From: Chloroflexota bacterium
GTDB taxonomy: Bacteria; Chloroflexota; Anaerolineae; Anaerolineales; UBA11579
Length of the DNA stretch: 64,000 nt
Assembly: GCA_013112575.1 (NCBI GenBank)
Contig: JABFGG010000011.1
Span: 1-64,000 of the forward strand
Reading direction: 5' to 3'
The position numbers were made by a program, and so were the translations under genes. Shown one piece after another: positions 7,608-16,217 of the stretch. The notes under the pieces are model-generated. The model saw only the letters and a program-made list of their open reading frames with translations. It was not told where the DNA came from and made no database searches. Each line of letters begins with the position of its first letter. Position 1 is the first letter of the stretch.

Positions 7608-8546
7608 TCATGCCGCTTCCTGCGAAGGGCGGTTCCAGGCCGCCCGCAGCAGAAGGGAGATGCTAAGCAGCATGAACACAAGAGCTACCTCCCCGGTATA
7701 TCCTGGTAGCGGATAGGAACTGAAATAAAACGCGATTAGTTTAACAAATTGCCAAAATGCAAAGATGCCCACACCTGCAATAAAAAAGCGGGCATCTTCA
7801 CGGAAAGCATCTAACAATAGAAAAGTAGAGATCGCGCCCCATACCAACATCCCAAATAGATCAACTACCAGAAGAGATTCCAGGAAGGTGTCATTCGGCG
7901 CAAAGGCGAGATTCCTCTGGAGTGTAAATAAGTCACTATAGGCAGAGAATCTATACAAATCATTCAATGCAGATACAAATGCAACAAAGTAGATCAGGAA
8001 GGCTATTCCCCAGAAGACCACCCAGATAAATTTCATAAAACTGGACAACTTATAGCCCGGCCTGGGAAGCTCTGCATCTGGGTCACCGACCGTAAACCAT
8101 TGTGTCTTCTCTTCGATCTGACGTGGGATGCCCCGCAGCACAAGAATAAATACCAATCCCGCCATCGGTATACAACCACGTGAATCTACAGAGAGGAATC
8201 CCCGTGGATCAAGGACATAGCCAAACGCTTGAACCACTATGTGAAACAGTAGAGCGGCCAGGGATAATCGCCACAAACTCGCGTACCAGCCCAGAAAGAT
8301 CAGACCAATAAAGGCGACCGCAAAATAGACCATTCCGAAAAGGTACAACAGGTTTAAGAAACTGCCAAAATGCCTGGCTGTAAAGAATTCAAGCACAATA
8401 TGCTGGTCTAAAAACGCAATGAGGTCAGTGCGCGGTCCACCAGCCAAACCAAAGGTGATGATGACACAGATCAAATAAAATGCCAGGTATTTTTCAGAAG
8501 GCCATTTCAAACGCTTAAGCATTTTCCCGCTCAAAAAATTTTCCAT
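7608..8546 (-). CDS. multi-pass membrane protein
   Basis: About seven to eight membrane spans in 312 residues. The ATG at 8546 follows AAAGGG by four bases and is preferred to the upstream TTG at 8567. A hydrophilic loop (RQIEEKTQWFTVGDPDAELPRP) splits the protein near its middle. No family recognised; probably one transcription unit with the gene at 7086. Confidence 0.6.
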   Translation of the reverse strand: MENFLSGKMLKRLKWPSEKYLAFYLICVIITFGLAGGPRTDLIAFLDQHIVLEFFTARHFGSFLNLLYLFGMVYFAVAFIGLIFLGWYASLWRLSLAALLFHIVVQAFGYVLDPRGFLSVDSRGCIPMAGLVFILVLRGIPRQIEEKTQWFTVGDPDAELPRPGYKLSSFMKFIWVVFWGIAFLIYFVAFVSALNDLYRFSAYSDLFTLQRNLAFAPNDTFLESLLVVDLFGMLVWGAISTFLLLDAFREDARFFIAGVGIFAFWQFVKLIAFYFSSYPLPGYTGEVALVFMLLSISLLLRAAWNRPSQEAA

Positions 8547-8719
8547 ATTGCCCTTTGCCTCTCTCAATTATAAGTAATCAAAGGACAAAAACCAATAGAT
8601 ACATTTCGATCCTTTAGAAATCCCCTCTTCATTTTGCAAGCCCACCTGTCTAGACAAGCGCTACCATAATTCGTATACTAGGAAAGAAGCATTTGCCATT
8701 TGAAGCTCAAAAGTGCATA

Positions 8720-8752
8720 ATGTAAATACGACTACATCAGTCGTATTTACAT
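8720..8752. promoter_or_regulatory. 14-bp inverted repeat upstream of the STAS-like gene
   Basis: Arms ATGTAAATACGACT and AGTCGTATTTACAT flank ACATC, ending 22 bases before the start codon and just before the GGGAGG site. It could be an operator or an mRNA hairpin that masks the ribosome site. Confidence 0.55.
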
Positions 8753-8774
8753 CCCTACTCTTAAGGGAGGCGTC

Positions 8775-9146
8775 ATGATCGAGCTTAAATTTGAAGACCG
8801 GGAAACTTATCTGGCAGTGCATTTCAGCGGCCCAACTGAACTTGGATCGTTAAAAGACTCTATAGACCGCATCTGGGCTGCGAGCGAGAAGCACAACCAT
8901 AAACGCGTTCTGTGCGACCTGCGCCAACTCCCCAAACCTTCTGGTGAAGCTCTCCGTTACGAGATGGGCCTGCACATCGCCGAGGTGTGGAGCGGTCGTC
9001 TCAAAGGGGCTTTCCTGGTGGCCTCAATGGCCAACAACCACCTGACCGAGAACGCGGCCGTCAACCGCGGGGCGCGTGTACGCTTCATGGATAATGAAGC
9101 CGCAGCCCTGGCCTGGTTGCTGGAAGAAACCCAACGCAGAGACTGA
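8775..9146 (+). CDS. SpoIIAA/STAS-like protein
   Basis: 123 residues with the alternating strand-helix pattern of SpoIIAA-like (STAS/SEC14-like) proteins: YLAVHFSGPTELGSLKDSIDRI, KRVLCDLRQLPKPSG, GAFLVASMANNHLTEN, VRFMDNEAAALAWLLEE. Such proteins act as phosphorylatable anti-sigma antagonists or small-ligand binders. No obvious Ser at the usual D-S phospho-site was found, so a regulatory role is uncertain. The start has a strong GGGAGG site. Confidence 0.6.
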   Translation: MIELKFEDRETYLAVHFSGPTELGSLKDSIDRIWAASEKHNHKRVLCDLRQLPKPSGEALRYEMGLHIAEVWSGRLKGAFLVASMANNHLTENAAVNRGARVRFMDNEAAALAWLLEETQRRD

Positions 9147-9177
9147 CTCATCCTTGCCAATCATTCAATTTAAAAGC

Positions 9178-9211
9178 GATGTGGTGTAGCTCGCCAAAGC
9201 TACACCACATC
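9178..9211. terminator. hairpin downstream of the STAS-like gene
   Basis: GATGTGGTGTAGCT and AGCTACACCACATC form 14 pairs around a six-base loop. No T tract follows, so termination in both directions between the convergent genes is inferred from position. Confidence 0.5.
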
Positions 9212-9241
9212 TGAGAGAGAGGAGGTAAATACGCTAATTAA

Positions 9242-9895
9242 TTAGGGGATCACCGGGATAGTGATAGGGACCAAAATGAGATCACCATTATCTTCTGTGA
9301 TAACAATCACCGGACCACTGTCATCGCCACCATCATCGGTGACCACTCCCTGGTTGTCACCATCATTTGACGGTTCAATGGGATCGGGGGGATAGCTATC
9401 ATCATCTTCCTTGACTTCAACATCCACCGTTTCATCCACGACCGTCGGCTGTCCCATGGCTGTGATTCTGGAAGTACTGATTACTTCCAGCTTGGGGTTG
9501 ACGTACTTATGGACCAGCAGATCATCGAATTGGCTGTAAAAAGGTCTCTCATTACAATGGGGGAAATAGTAGTACTCGACAATGGTGTAATTGCCATGCT
9601 CATCCACGCCCACAATGTGGATCCAGAACTGCAATACCCAGCCATTCTCCAGAATCTCTTCACCCATCAAATAATATTGGCCTACCTGCCAGTTCTCATG
9701 GCCCACCCGGTCATCGATCATTTCTTCCGTGGCGCGGATCGAAGCGAAATATGCGTTGGGATTTGCATCGCAGACACTGGATTCTGGCGTGCGTTCTTCG
9801 GCCTGGGCCGGGCTGGCAATTGCAAAGGCAATCAAAGCCACCAGTGCAATGGCGCTTGTGCGGATAATTTGAACGAATGAATTCTTGGCGAACAT
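9242..9895 (-). CDS. secreted protein with acidic repetitive tail
   Basis: The ATG at 9895 follows AAGGAG by six bases and opens a classic signal peptide ending ASPAQA-EE (about residue 31). The mature part has a region with Cys at SSVCDANPN and FPHCNERPF. The C-terminus is very acidic (DDDSYPPDPIEPSNDGDNQG, then DDGGDDSGP), ending in a hydrophobic VPITIPVIP tail. No catalytic motif or known domain is recognised. It is exported and probably surface-associated or extracellular. Confidence 0.6.
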   Translation of the reverse strand: MFAKNSFVQIIRTSAIALVALIAFAIASPAQAEERTPESSVCDANPNAYFASIRATEEMIDDRVGHENWQVGQYYLMGEEILENGWVLQFWIHIVGVDEHGNYTIVEYYYFPHCNERPFYSQFDDLLVHKYVNPKLEVISTSRITAMGQPTVVDETVDVEVKEDDDSYPPDPIEPSNDGDNQGVVTDDGGDDSGPVIVITEDNGDLILVPITIPVIP

Positions 9896-10168
9896 GTTAA
9901 GCTCCTTCTGTCTCATTTGCCTAAACAACGAGTAAAAGGGTCAAATAAGTTACAGTTAGAGCCTAGTACGTAGGTACTGATTTTATTTGGATAGCTATTT
10001 TGGTGGTTATGCAGTTACTTAGTTTGTCCCGTGTCCAAAGTCTCCAGGCAACAAATTTGGACTTGTGGACATCGGACAAAAAAGACTTCACGAATTCCCT
10101 CACTCAGAACCTTATTATTATCTGTGTTTATCAGCGTTTATCTATGGTTGCATTCCCCATCTCATAAA

Positions 10169-10501
10169 CTACTTACTGCTATGCGCGATCTCTATCGAGG
10201 TGGTCGCCCACTCTCGTACAGCGTCCACATCTTCCAACACATTCGCAGGCACGGCATAGTATGGCATACGCACGTGCTTTTCAGAACCTGCCGCTTCAAA
10301 CTGTGCCAGGTTGCTGTCATCGGCCTTGAAGAATACCTGCCCAGCGGAATCGATCAAGGCAAACATGGAACCACTCTCGAAAATACCGTAGCCACCGAAC
10401 ATCTTGCGGCTGCTTACATCTCCTACACTGCTTAACGAATTGACAATCTCTACTGCCATGTCATCGGCTTGTGGGGTCAACTTGGCACCTTTTTTACCCA
10501 T
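10169..10501 (-). CDS. TfoX N-terminal-domain protein
   Basis: 110 residues matching the stand-alone TfoX/Sxy N-terminal domain: VSSRKMFGGYGIFESGSMFALI, then VFFKADDSN and MPYYAVPANVLEDVDAVREWA. In Haemophilus and Vibrio, Sxy/TfoX turns on competence genes; the short single-domain proteins in other phyla have no proven role. The ATG follows AGGAG by seven bases. The next gene is divergent. Confidence 0.85.
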   Translation of the reverse strand: MGKKGAKLTPQADDMAVEIVNSLSSVGDVSSRKMFGGYGIFESGSMFALIDSAGQVFFKADDSNLAQFEAAGSEKHVRMPYYAVPANVLEDVDAVREWATTSIEIAHSSK

Positions 10502-10581
10502 TGGATTGCTCCTGCTTAGTAGATATTTACAACCTCATTATAGAACATCTGTACAGTCACGTCAAGCAAGGGTCTCTATAT

Positions 10582-10587
10582 TACAAT
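10582..10587 (+). promoter_or_regulatory. -10 box for a leaderless start
   Basis: TACAAT ends six bases before the ATG at 10594, and no Shine-Dalgarno sequence is present. Confidence 0.5.
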
Positions 10588-10593
10588 CCGGTT

Positions 10594-11502
10594 ATGAGTA
10601 TCACCAAGTGGAAATCTAATTTCTATGCCCTTGTCTGGCTGATCATCGGCGCCTGGCAATTCACTTGGCGCAACAAAGCCGTAATCTTGTTGGGAGGGCT
10701 ATCAAATATTTATCTTTATGTCCCACAGTTACTTTCATCTCTCAATAGGTTTGGGTTATTAGGATCACTTGCACTTGAACCCTGGTTCAGCACCCTTCTT
10801 TTTTTTGGGTTGACACTATTTGTTTCAATATTTGGAATTTGGGGCGAAGTGGCGATTATTCGCTATACATTACAAAAGAGCAAACCAGTGTCTAAACAAA
10901 CCGATGGCACCTTCTCAGATAAGAATAGCTTATTCCAGATCGCCAGACAAATGCTACTTGAAGCAAACTCCTATATGCCCAGAGTACTCAAGTTTTTATT
11001 TTTCGTAACACTTGGAAGTCTGGTATTGTCTTTGCTTCCTTCTATCTTTGGCGGCATTTTGGCCCCGATAAACACAACTGCATATACGATCTTTACACTT
11101 ATTCGGTTTCCGTTATTGGTGCTTATTGTTTTGGTTTATTTGCTCTACTGGAATCTAGGTATGGTGGTGCAAATAGCTGAAGAATTGGATCCGATCCCAG
11201 CAATAAGGCGCGGAGGCCAAATTATTCTAACCAATCCTGGAAGGCTCGCTCTTGTTGTTGTGCTAATCGCCATAGTCTATCTATTCGGCTACATTGTGCT
11301 GCGAAGCATCTCCTTTACATTTCTTGGATTCATGGACCAGGATGTTTTTGATAACCTCTCGATCATTTGGAAAACAATATCGTTCATTTGGTTCAGCATT
11401 TTCTCCGGGTTCACCAATGTCCTCTGGGTTCATTTTTTCCTGCGCCTAATATATAGTCCGAAAGAGGATGTAACCCTTGAAAAGGCCTTGCCGTCTGACT
11501 AA
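10594..11502 (+). CDS. multi-pass membrane protein
   Basis: 302 residues with about six membrane spans. The N-terminal (residues 10-35) and C-terminal spans enclose a loop with IARQMLLEANSYMPRVLKF, and the motif AEELDPIPAIRRGGQIILTNPGRL lies before the last two spans. This layout resembles the DUF4013/GPDPase membrane-domain group, but assignment is not firm. The ATG at 10594 is chosen over the in-frame start at 10471 because a -10 box lies six bases before it, which would give a leaderless mRNA. Confidence 0.6.
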   Translation: MSITKWKSNFYALVWLIIGAWQFTWRNKAVILLGGLSNIYLYVPQLLSSLNRFGLLGSLALEPWFSTLLFFGLTLFVSIFGIWGEVAIIRYTLQKSKPVSKQTDGTFSDKNSLFQIARQMLLEANSYMPRVLKFLFFVTLGSLVLSLLPSIFGGILAPINTTAYTIFTLIRFPLLVLIVLVYLLYWNLGMVVQIAEELDPIPAIRRGGQIILTNPGRLALVVVLIAIVYLFGYIVLRSISFTFLGFMDQDVFDNLSIIWKTISFIWFSIFSGFTNVLWVHFFLRLIYSPKEDVTLEKALPSD

Positions 11503-12425
11503 TCTCCAACCTTCAAACTCTGCATCATCTCATCTAACACAAGCAGGCTGGGATCAAAGCTATCAGGGGATTGTCCTGCGAGTAGTTCGGCGGTCTCCAC
11601 GCGGTATTGACTTTGATCCTCTACAACGAATGTATTCCAATCCGTTCCATTTTCAGCAAGATATTGTTCAGGGTTGGCCGGGAGCAAAGGGTGCGCAGCC
11701 ATGAAGGTGGCTGACACGTAATATTTGCCATCCTCCGTCAGTCCCAGGAAGCGATAACGCAGGCTTTGATTAGAAATAGGTGCTGCCTGTTGCACTCGCT
11801 GAACCACATATCGGATGCCGGAACCATTCTGAAAGGTCAGGTACTCTACTTGCGTAGACATCCACATAGCTGCCATAGGTGCGGGCAGTACCGGGTAATC
11901 GGCGTTGAGCTCCAAAGCTGGGCGCCTTTGCAGCAAGTCTTCAAGTTCTGATAGCGTCTGGGCTGCATAAGGATTCATGGAAGCATACTCATCTGCGGGC
12001 CATACCAGGATGCCATAAAAATCACCATCAACACTCTCGTCTGCATAAGTAAGAGCAAAGAACAGATGGTCAGGTGAATAGATACTCTCGTCAACTCCCT
12101 CTGGGGCATATCCCTCTTCAAACACCCGCTCGACCTGGGAAAAGATTGTTTGGTCATAAAAGAAATCAACTTGTAAGGCAGCTACAACAGACTCAGAAAT
12201 AATGGGCAGGGCAATCTCAGTTGCAGTAGGAGAAACTTGGGTCGGGCTGGTTACTGTGGGCATTGCCTGCGCGGTTTGTGTAAGCCCCATGGCAACTTGA
12301 GTCCCAGCCTCGTTCAGTGCAGCATCATCCGGCAATGAACTAAAAGGATTACATGCCAGGAATGCCAGGACAAACAATCCCAAAAGCATAAACAATCTTT
12401 TCCTGATATTCACTTCTTGAGACAT
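11499..12425 (-). CDS. lipoprotein with Thr/Pro linker, unknown function
   Basis: A signal peptide with lipobox-like LAFLAC (about residues 20-25) is followed by a Thr-rich linker (TPVTSPTQVSPTATE type) and a globular domain of about 230 residues with no recognised family. The lipid-anchored, Thr/Pro-linked design recurs in several genes here. The start has AAGGAG seven to eight bases upstream. Its 3' end overlaps the convergent membrane-protein gene by four bases. Confidence 0.6.
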   Translation of the reverse strand: MSQEVNIRKRLFMLLGLFVLAFLACNPFSSLPDDAALNEAGTQVAMGLTQTAQAMPTVTSPTQVSPTATEIALPIISESVVAALQVDFFYDQTIFSQVERVFEEGYAPEGVDESIYSPDHLFFALTYADESVDGDFYGILVWPADEYASMNPYAAQTLSELEDLLQRRPALELNADYPVLPAPMAAMWMSTQVEYLTFQNGSGIRYVVQRVQQAAPISNQSLRYRFLGLTEDGKYYVSATFMAAHPLLPANPEQYLAENGTDWNTFVVEDQSQYRVETAELLAGQSPDSFDPSLLVLDEMMQSLKVGD

Positions 12426-12560
12426 ACTTTACTCCTTATAAGCCCCATTACCGCAGCCACTATAGCCAGTGTACAGCATTCACAGGTGCTACTCAATCCC
12501 CATCAAATGGTTTGATTGCCAAGATCTACCAGGTAAACGCCCCCGAATAAACACGTTAAC

Positions 12561-12590
12561 AAAAAACTGCCTTGTCATAAGACAAGGCAG
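12561..12590 (-). terminator. terminator of the cold-shock gene
   Basis: CTGCCTTGTC pairs with GACAAGGCAG around ATAA. On the minus strand the stem is followed by a run of six T. Confidence 0.85.
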
Positions 12591-12614
12591 TTTAGCTTTC
12601 AGAAGTATCTCTGC

Positions 12615-12824
12615 TTACGCAGGTGTTACGTTCTGGGCCTGAGGGCCTTTTTCGCCCTGCACCACTTCGAACTCAACACGCTGGTCTTCGCGCAAAGACT
12701 TGAAGCCTTCCATATTGATGGAAGTGTGATGTACGAATACGTCGGGGCCGTCATCCTGCTGGATGAAACCAAATCCTTTCGCATCGTTGAACCATTTTAC
12801 GGTTCCGGAAACACGGTCAGTCAT
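12615..12824 (-). CDS. csp: cold-shock domain protein (CspA family)
   Basis: 69 residues, the usual length. Both nucleic-acid binding motifs are present: KGFGFIQ (RNP1) and VFVHHTSI (RNP2), in a five-strand OB fold. Csp proteins bind single-stranded RNA/DNA and melt mRNA structure. The start follows AAGGAGG closely, with a leader of about 90 bases from the predicted promoter, as is typical for this family. Confidence 0.95.
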   Translation of the reverse strand: MTDRVSGTVKWFNDAKGFGFIQQDDGPDVFVHHTSINMEGFKSLREDQRVEFEVVQGEKGPQAQNVTPA

Positions 12825-12923
12825 AGTTGAAACCTCCTTTCATACTATTACTTCTTTTGTGAGGTTCCAACCGGTTCAGAATGCTCTTACTACGTTTTCG
12901 ACCTACACGGGGTGAAGCGCCAC

Positions 12924-12951
12924 ACTATACCATTTTTTCCGGTAAATGCAA
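12924..12951 (-). promoter_or_regulatory. predicted promoter of the cold-shock gene
   Basis: TTGCAT and TATAGT on the minus strand with 16 bases between them, about 100 bases before the start codon. Confidence 0.55.
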
Positions 12952-13000
12952 AGTGATTTAAGTCCTATCTAATAAAGCTCATACAGCTTAATATTTGAGT

Positions 13001-13492
13001 TTAGATTGTAGTTGTATTCCCTCTCAACTTGCGCCACAATCTAGGGACACCGAATACAACTGCCAGAAAAGGCGGGACAGTTGCAAAGAACGACATGATT
13101 ACTGGCTGAAACCAGATGTCCCAGACGAAATTGAGGCGGCCGTTGCTGGGGTTGGTTGACTCGTAAAGCACCTCATAACGCTTGCCAACCAGGAACTCAC
13201 TGGGATCGCCGATATCTGTGCCGTCAAATTCAAACACTTGTCCGTCTATCTCATATTGAATAGTTGGACGGTAGGAGTAACTCTGGTTTTCATCGTCATA
13301 AATCTCGGTGACTGCAACGACTGTCCCGATAGTGATCTCCCCACTAGTGACTAACTGCCAGCGCTGGTAGCTTACAAAGGCCGTGTAAGCCACAAAACCC
13401 AACCAGGCCAGGCCCAACAACCCCAGAAATAGACTTCCGGTCCAACCGCTGCCTGCTTTATTTTCTGTATTGCTCGCTTCCACGTTATGCAA
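13001..13492 (-). CDS. DUF3592 membrane protein
   Basis: 163 residues: a span at about 20-42, an extracytoplasmic domain of about 80 residues, and a second span near the C-terminus. The domain has the DUF3592 signature layout (GEITIGTVVAVTEIYDD...YRPTIQYEIDGQVFEF...GKRYEVLYESTNPSNGRL). Function of DUF3592 is unknown. The start is TTG or possibly the GTG at 13483; neither has a strong ribosome site. A second DUF3592 gene lies at 23714. Confidence 0.7.
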   Translation of the reverse strand: MHNVEASNTENKAGSGWTGSLFLGLLGLAWLGFVAYTAFVSYQRWQLVTSGEITIGTVVAVTEIYDDENQSYSYRPTIQYEIDGQVFEFDGTDIGDPSEFLVGKRYEVLYESTNPSNGRLNFVWDIWFQPVIMSFFATVPPFLAVVFGVPRLWRKLRGNTTTI

Positions 13493-13542
13493 TCTTTATG
13501 ATCTTTCGCCAATCATGCGGCTTGTATTCTATTCTGCAAAGG

Positions 13543-13866
13543 CTATCGATAGAGGCGCTCAAAAAGCCAGGTTAAAACGGGGGTGACCAGAACAATATCA
13601 GGCTGGGTGAAAAACGGAGCCAACTCCCGACGACTGTACCATCTACCCATCACGACCAGCCATGCTGTGGTTCCCGCGAACATACCTGCAAGCAACAAAA
13701 TAATCAGCAGAAGCAAACCAAACAGAAAGGCGCCAAGGTGAAATTCACTCGGTTGGGCAAATTGGGGAAACAAGCGCTCTAGCAAGAGAATGCCCAGGAA
13801 TATCGCTGTAACCCCACCCCCGATGATAAAAGTAACTGCCGATGTATAGCCAATTCGTTCACGCAT
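13543..13866 (-). CDS. small membrane protein
   Basis: 107 residues with two long hydrophobic segments and a basic loop. The ATG at 13866 is preceded by TATACT at seven bases and lacks a ribosome site, so a leaderless mRNA is likely. Lies 50 bases after the DUF3592 gene start on the same strand. Confidence 0.55.
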   Translation of the reverse strand: MRERIGYTSAVTFIIGGGVTAIFLGILLLERLFPQFAQPSEFHLGAFLFGLLLLIILLLAGMFAGTTAWLVVMGRWYSRRELAPFFTQPDIVLVTPVLTWLFERLYR

Positions 13867-13873
13867 AATGGCA

Positions 13874-13879
13874 AGTATA
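13874..13879 (-). promoter_or_regulatory. -10 box for a leaderless start
   Basis: TATACT on the minus strand ends seven bases before the ATG at 13866. Confidence 0.5.
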
Positions 13880-13934
13880 TCTATTGAAGATTAAAAACAA
13901 GCCGTTTCCCTGCGTCGCTAGAATGACAAACCAC

Positions 13935-15716
13935 TTATGGACAGGGGAATTGAGGGCTTGGAACACAAGCAGGCTCTGTTGGATTGCCCGACTGGCGCGG
14001 GTCATCGGGGGTAGCTGAGGGCTGCGGCGTAGGTGTGGGGGGTACACTGATCAGACGCAGGTCACCAATCGGCACATTGGGATCTACGTCCTCTTCATCC
14101 AGCCAGCAATTGACGTTAGGATTGTCGGGATTCCTCGCAACGTACCAGCCGCCGCCGAAAGCATAGCCAACGACCTCAGCCTCTGTGCCTTCGGGAAGGG
14201 TCTGCACATAATCCCACCTATCACCTGGCCCGCTATAACAGGGCGTATCCACAATGATGATCAGGGTGCCGGGCTGTTGAGGGTCTAGTGTCGGGGTTGG
14301 TGTGACGGTAACAAAGACCAGTTCCTCATCATCCAGGCTCAGGCCGGAGATTGGCGCTTCATAAGCACCCACATCACAGGCTGCCCCAGCTGGACGAAGC
14401 GCAAAGCGTTGGTCGTCCTCAGGGCAAGCTCCAATGGCAAAGTCCCTGGCCTCGCTCTCAGGGCCTAAGGGGTGTACGCGGTTGGGGAAAAATGGGAAAC
14501 GAAATTCCTCCAGCTCGAGCAAGTCGGCATTACCAGTTTCCATAGGCCCATCTTCAGAAAGCTCACAACTGCCATCCGAATTCAAATTCTTTCCGCGGAA
14601 GATGGCAGAGCGTGAACCGATCCCTCCCTCAAAAATACAATCGCGCCCCCCATTCTCAGCAATAATTACGTTGCGTAGCTCCTGGTCAAAGCCAAATGAC
14701 ACCAGATGCAGACCGGTGCCATTGCGGGCGATGGTCGTATAGGCGATGTCACTGCTGGACCTCAGGAACAGACCTACCTGGTCATGACCGCTGATGGTCA
14801 CATTGAGTAGTTCCAGGTGCGTTGTATCATTATCAGAAGCAGAGTATATGCCGTCAACGGTATCAATGACGGCCTCATTATTTAGGATCGTTGCATAGCG
14901 GATGGTGGCCTCACCTTCGTTGAAGATAGCTCCACCATTAAAGGCACGGTTGACCCCCATAGAGACATTTTCAGCGATCATGCTAGCGCCCAGCGCATTA
15001 AAAATGCCACCACCTTCATTTGCAGAATTACCATTGAGCAAAACATTGGTCAGGCGCAAGTCTCCGGTGTTGTAGATCGCGCCGCCATTCATTCCATCCG
15101 CACCTTCGCTGCTGGCATCCACACGGTTGTGGCGGATCTGGCTAAACTCGATCTTTAAGCTACCATTATTGGAGATGGCTCCCCCTGCCGAAAAACTCTG
15201 ATTGAAATCAACTGCTACGTTACGCATACTGAGAATGGCGTCTTCTGTCACGCGCACACCGCCGCCCTCGCCACTAGACGCATCGAATGCCCCACCATTG
15301 GTGATTTGAAGGTCGTTTATCGCCACCGTAGCGCCGTCAACCAACACAACAGTGGTATTGCCGTTGCCATCAATAATGGTGCTGGTCGCTCCAGAACCGC
15401 GCAGTTCCACGCTTTCCGTAACGATCAAACTGACAAAGGGGGATTCCGATGGTTCGTAATTGAACAAACCTTCACCGATCAGGATCAAGTCAAGATCATC
15501 TGCTTTTAGCAAAGCCCCGGTGATGGAATAGCAGGCAGTTTCTGCAGACAAACAGTCATTGTCATCATTACCAACCACTTCAACGTAATAGGTGTCAGAA
15601 GCTTCATCAAGTTCGCGCCCGGCAAAGTCCAGCGGGGCACAGGCCAGGCCAACCAATAACAGACTGACTGCCGCTGTAAACATGCGCTTGTAAACAAATG
15701 GCGAAAATCCATTCAT
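13935..15716 (-). CDS. parallel beta-helix lipoprotein with C-terminal SH3-like domain
   Basis: The ATG at 15716 opens a lipoprotein signal (LLLVGLACAP, Cys about 25). Residues about 50-430 form a right-handed beta-helix of the choice-of-anchor Q/polymorphic outer-membrane type: repeated GGGIFN, GGAIYN and GGAISNNG turns, ending at RPAGAACDVGAYE. A short linker (TPTPTLDPQQP) leads to an SH3b-like domain (PCYSGPGDRWDYVQTLPEGTEAEVVGYA...WYVARNP) and a Pro/Thr tail. It is a surface protein that probably binds polysaccharide or cell wall. Confidence 0.75.
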   Translation of the reverse strand: MNGFSPFVYKRMFTAAVSLLLVGLACAPLDFAGRELDEASDTYYVEVVGNDDNDCLSAETACYSITGALLKADDLDLILIGEGLFNYEPSESPFVSLIVTESVELRGSGATSTIIDGNGNTTVVLVDGATVAINDLQITNGGAFDASSGEGGGVRVTEDAILSMRNVAVDFNQSFSAGGAISNNGSLKIEFSQIRHNRVDASSEGADGMNGGAIYNTGDLRLTNVLLNGNSANEGGGIFNALGASMIAENVSMGVNRAFNGGAIFNEGEATIRYATILNNEAVIDTVDGIYSASDNDTTHLELLNVTISGHDQVGLFLRSSSDIAYTTIARNGTGLHLVSFGFDQELRNVIIAENGGRDCIFEGGIGSRSAIFRGKNLNSDGSCELSEDGPMETGNADLLELEEFRFPFFPNRVHPLGPESEARDFAIGACPEDDQRFALRPAGAACDVGAYEAPISGLSLDDEELVFVTVTPTPTLDPQQPGTLIIIVDTPCYSGPGDRWDYVQTLPEGTEAEVVGYAFGGGWYVARNPDNPNVNCWLDEEDVDPNVPIGDLRLISVPPTPTPQPSATPDDPRQSGNPTEPACVPSPQFPCP

Positions 15717-15978
15717 ACTTTCTCTCTCTTTCATTGACGACATCAACAGACATATCCTTTGGATTTGCCCTGTATATATAACGGCATGACCAGGTGGAAA
15801 GTTATCAATTGAGATGGAAATTCTCTGGTTTTGGGGCCAAATGATTACCAATTTACCTTGATTTCCTTATATTCAGTGAATTTCGCACTTTTTTCGCAGC
15901 ATTGGTGCAACCCTGGCGCACCCCTTTTGTATCCTTCCCCCGTTGTCACCAAACAGATTATCTGAAGGAGATTTTGTC

Positions 15979-16125
15979 ATGAAGAAATCACACAGTCAAT
16001 TCAAAGCACTCGGTCTTTATCTGGCCGAAACCTTGGTCACCGGCATCTTGGTAGCAGCATTTTTCTACCTCAGCCTGTTGGTTTATCGCATGGCCATCGC
16101 CCCACTTGACCTGTTTTTGTACTAA
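15979..16125 (+). CDS. 48-residue single-span membrane protein
   Basis: The ATG at 15979 follows GAAGGAG by eight to nine bases. The peptide has a basic N-terminus (MKKSHSQFKA) and one long hydrophobic helix. It lies 92 bases before the repeat lipoprotein and may share its promoter. No family recognised. Confidence 0.55.
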   Translation: MKKSHSQFKALGLYLAETLVTGILVAAFFYLSLLVYRMAIAPLDLFLY

Positions 16126-16217
16126 TTCATCGAGTCATTGCGCAGAGGCATTCGTGAGGGTCTGCCTCTCGCAATGGCACCTCAACTCATATAACCATCT
16201 CACAAGGAGAGATCATC

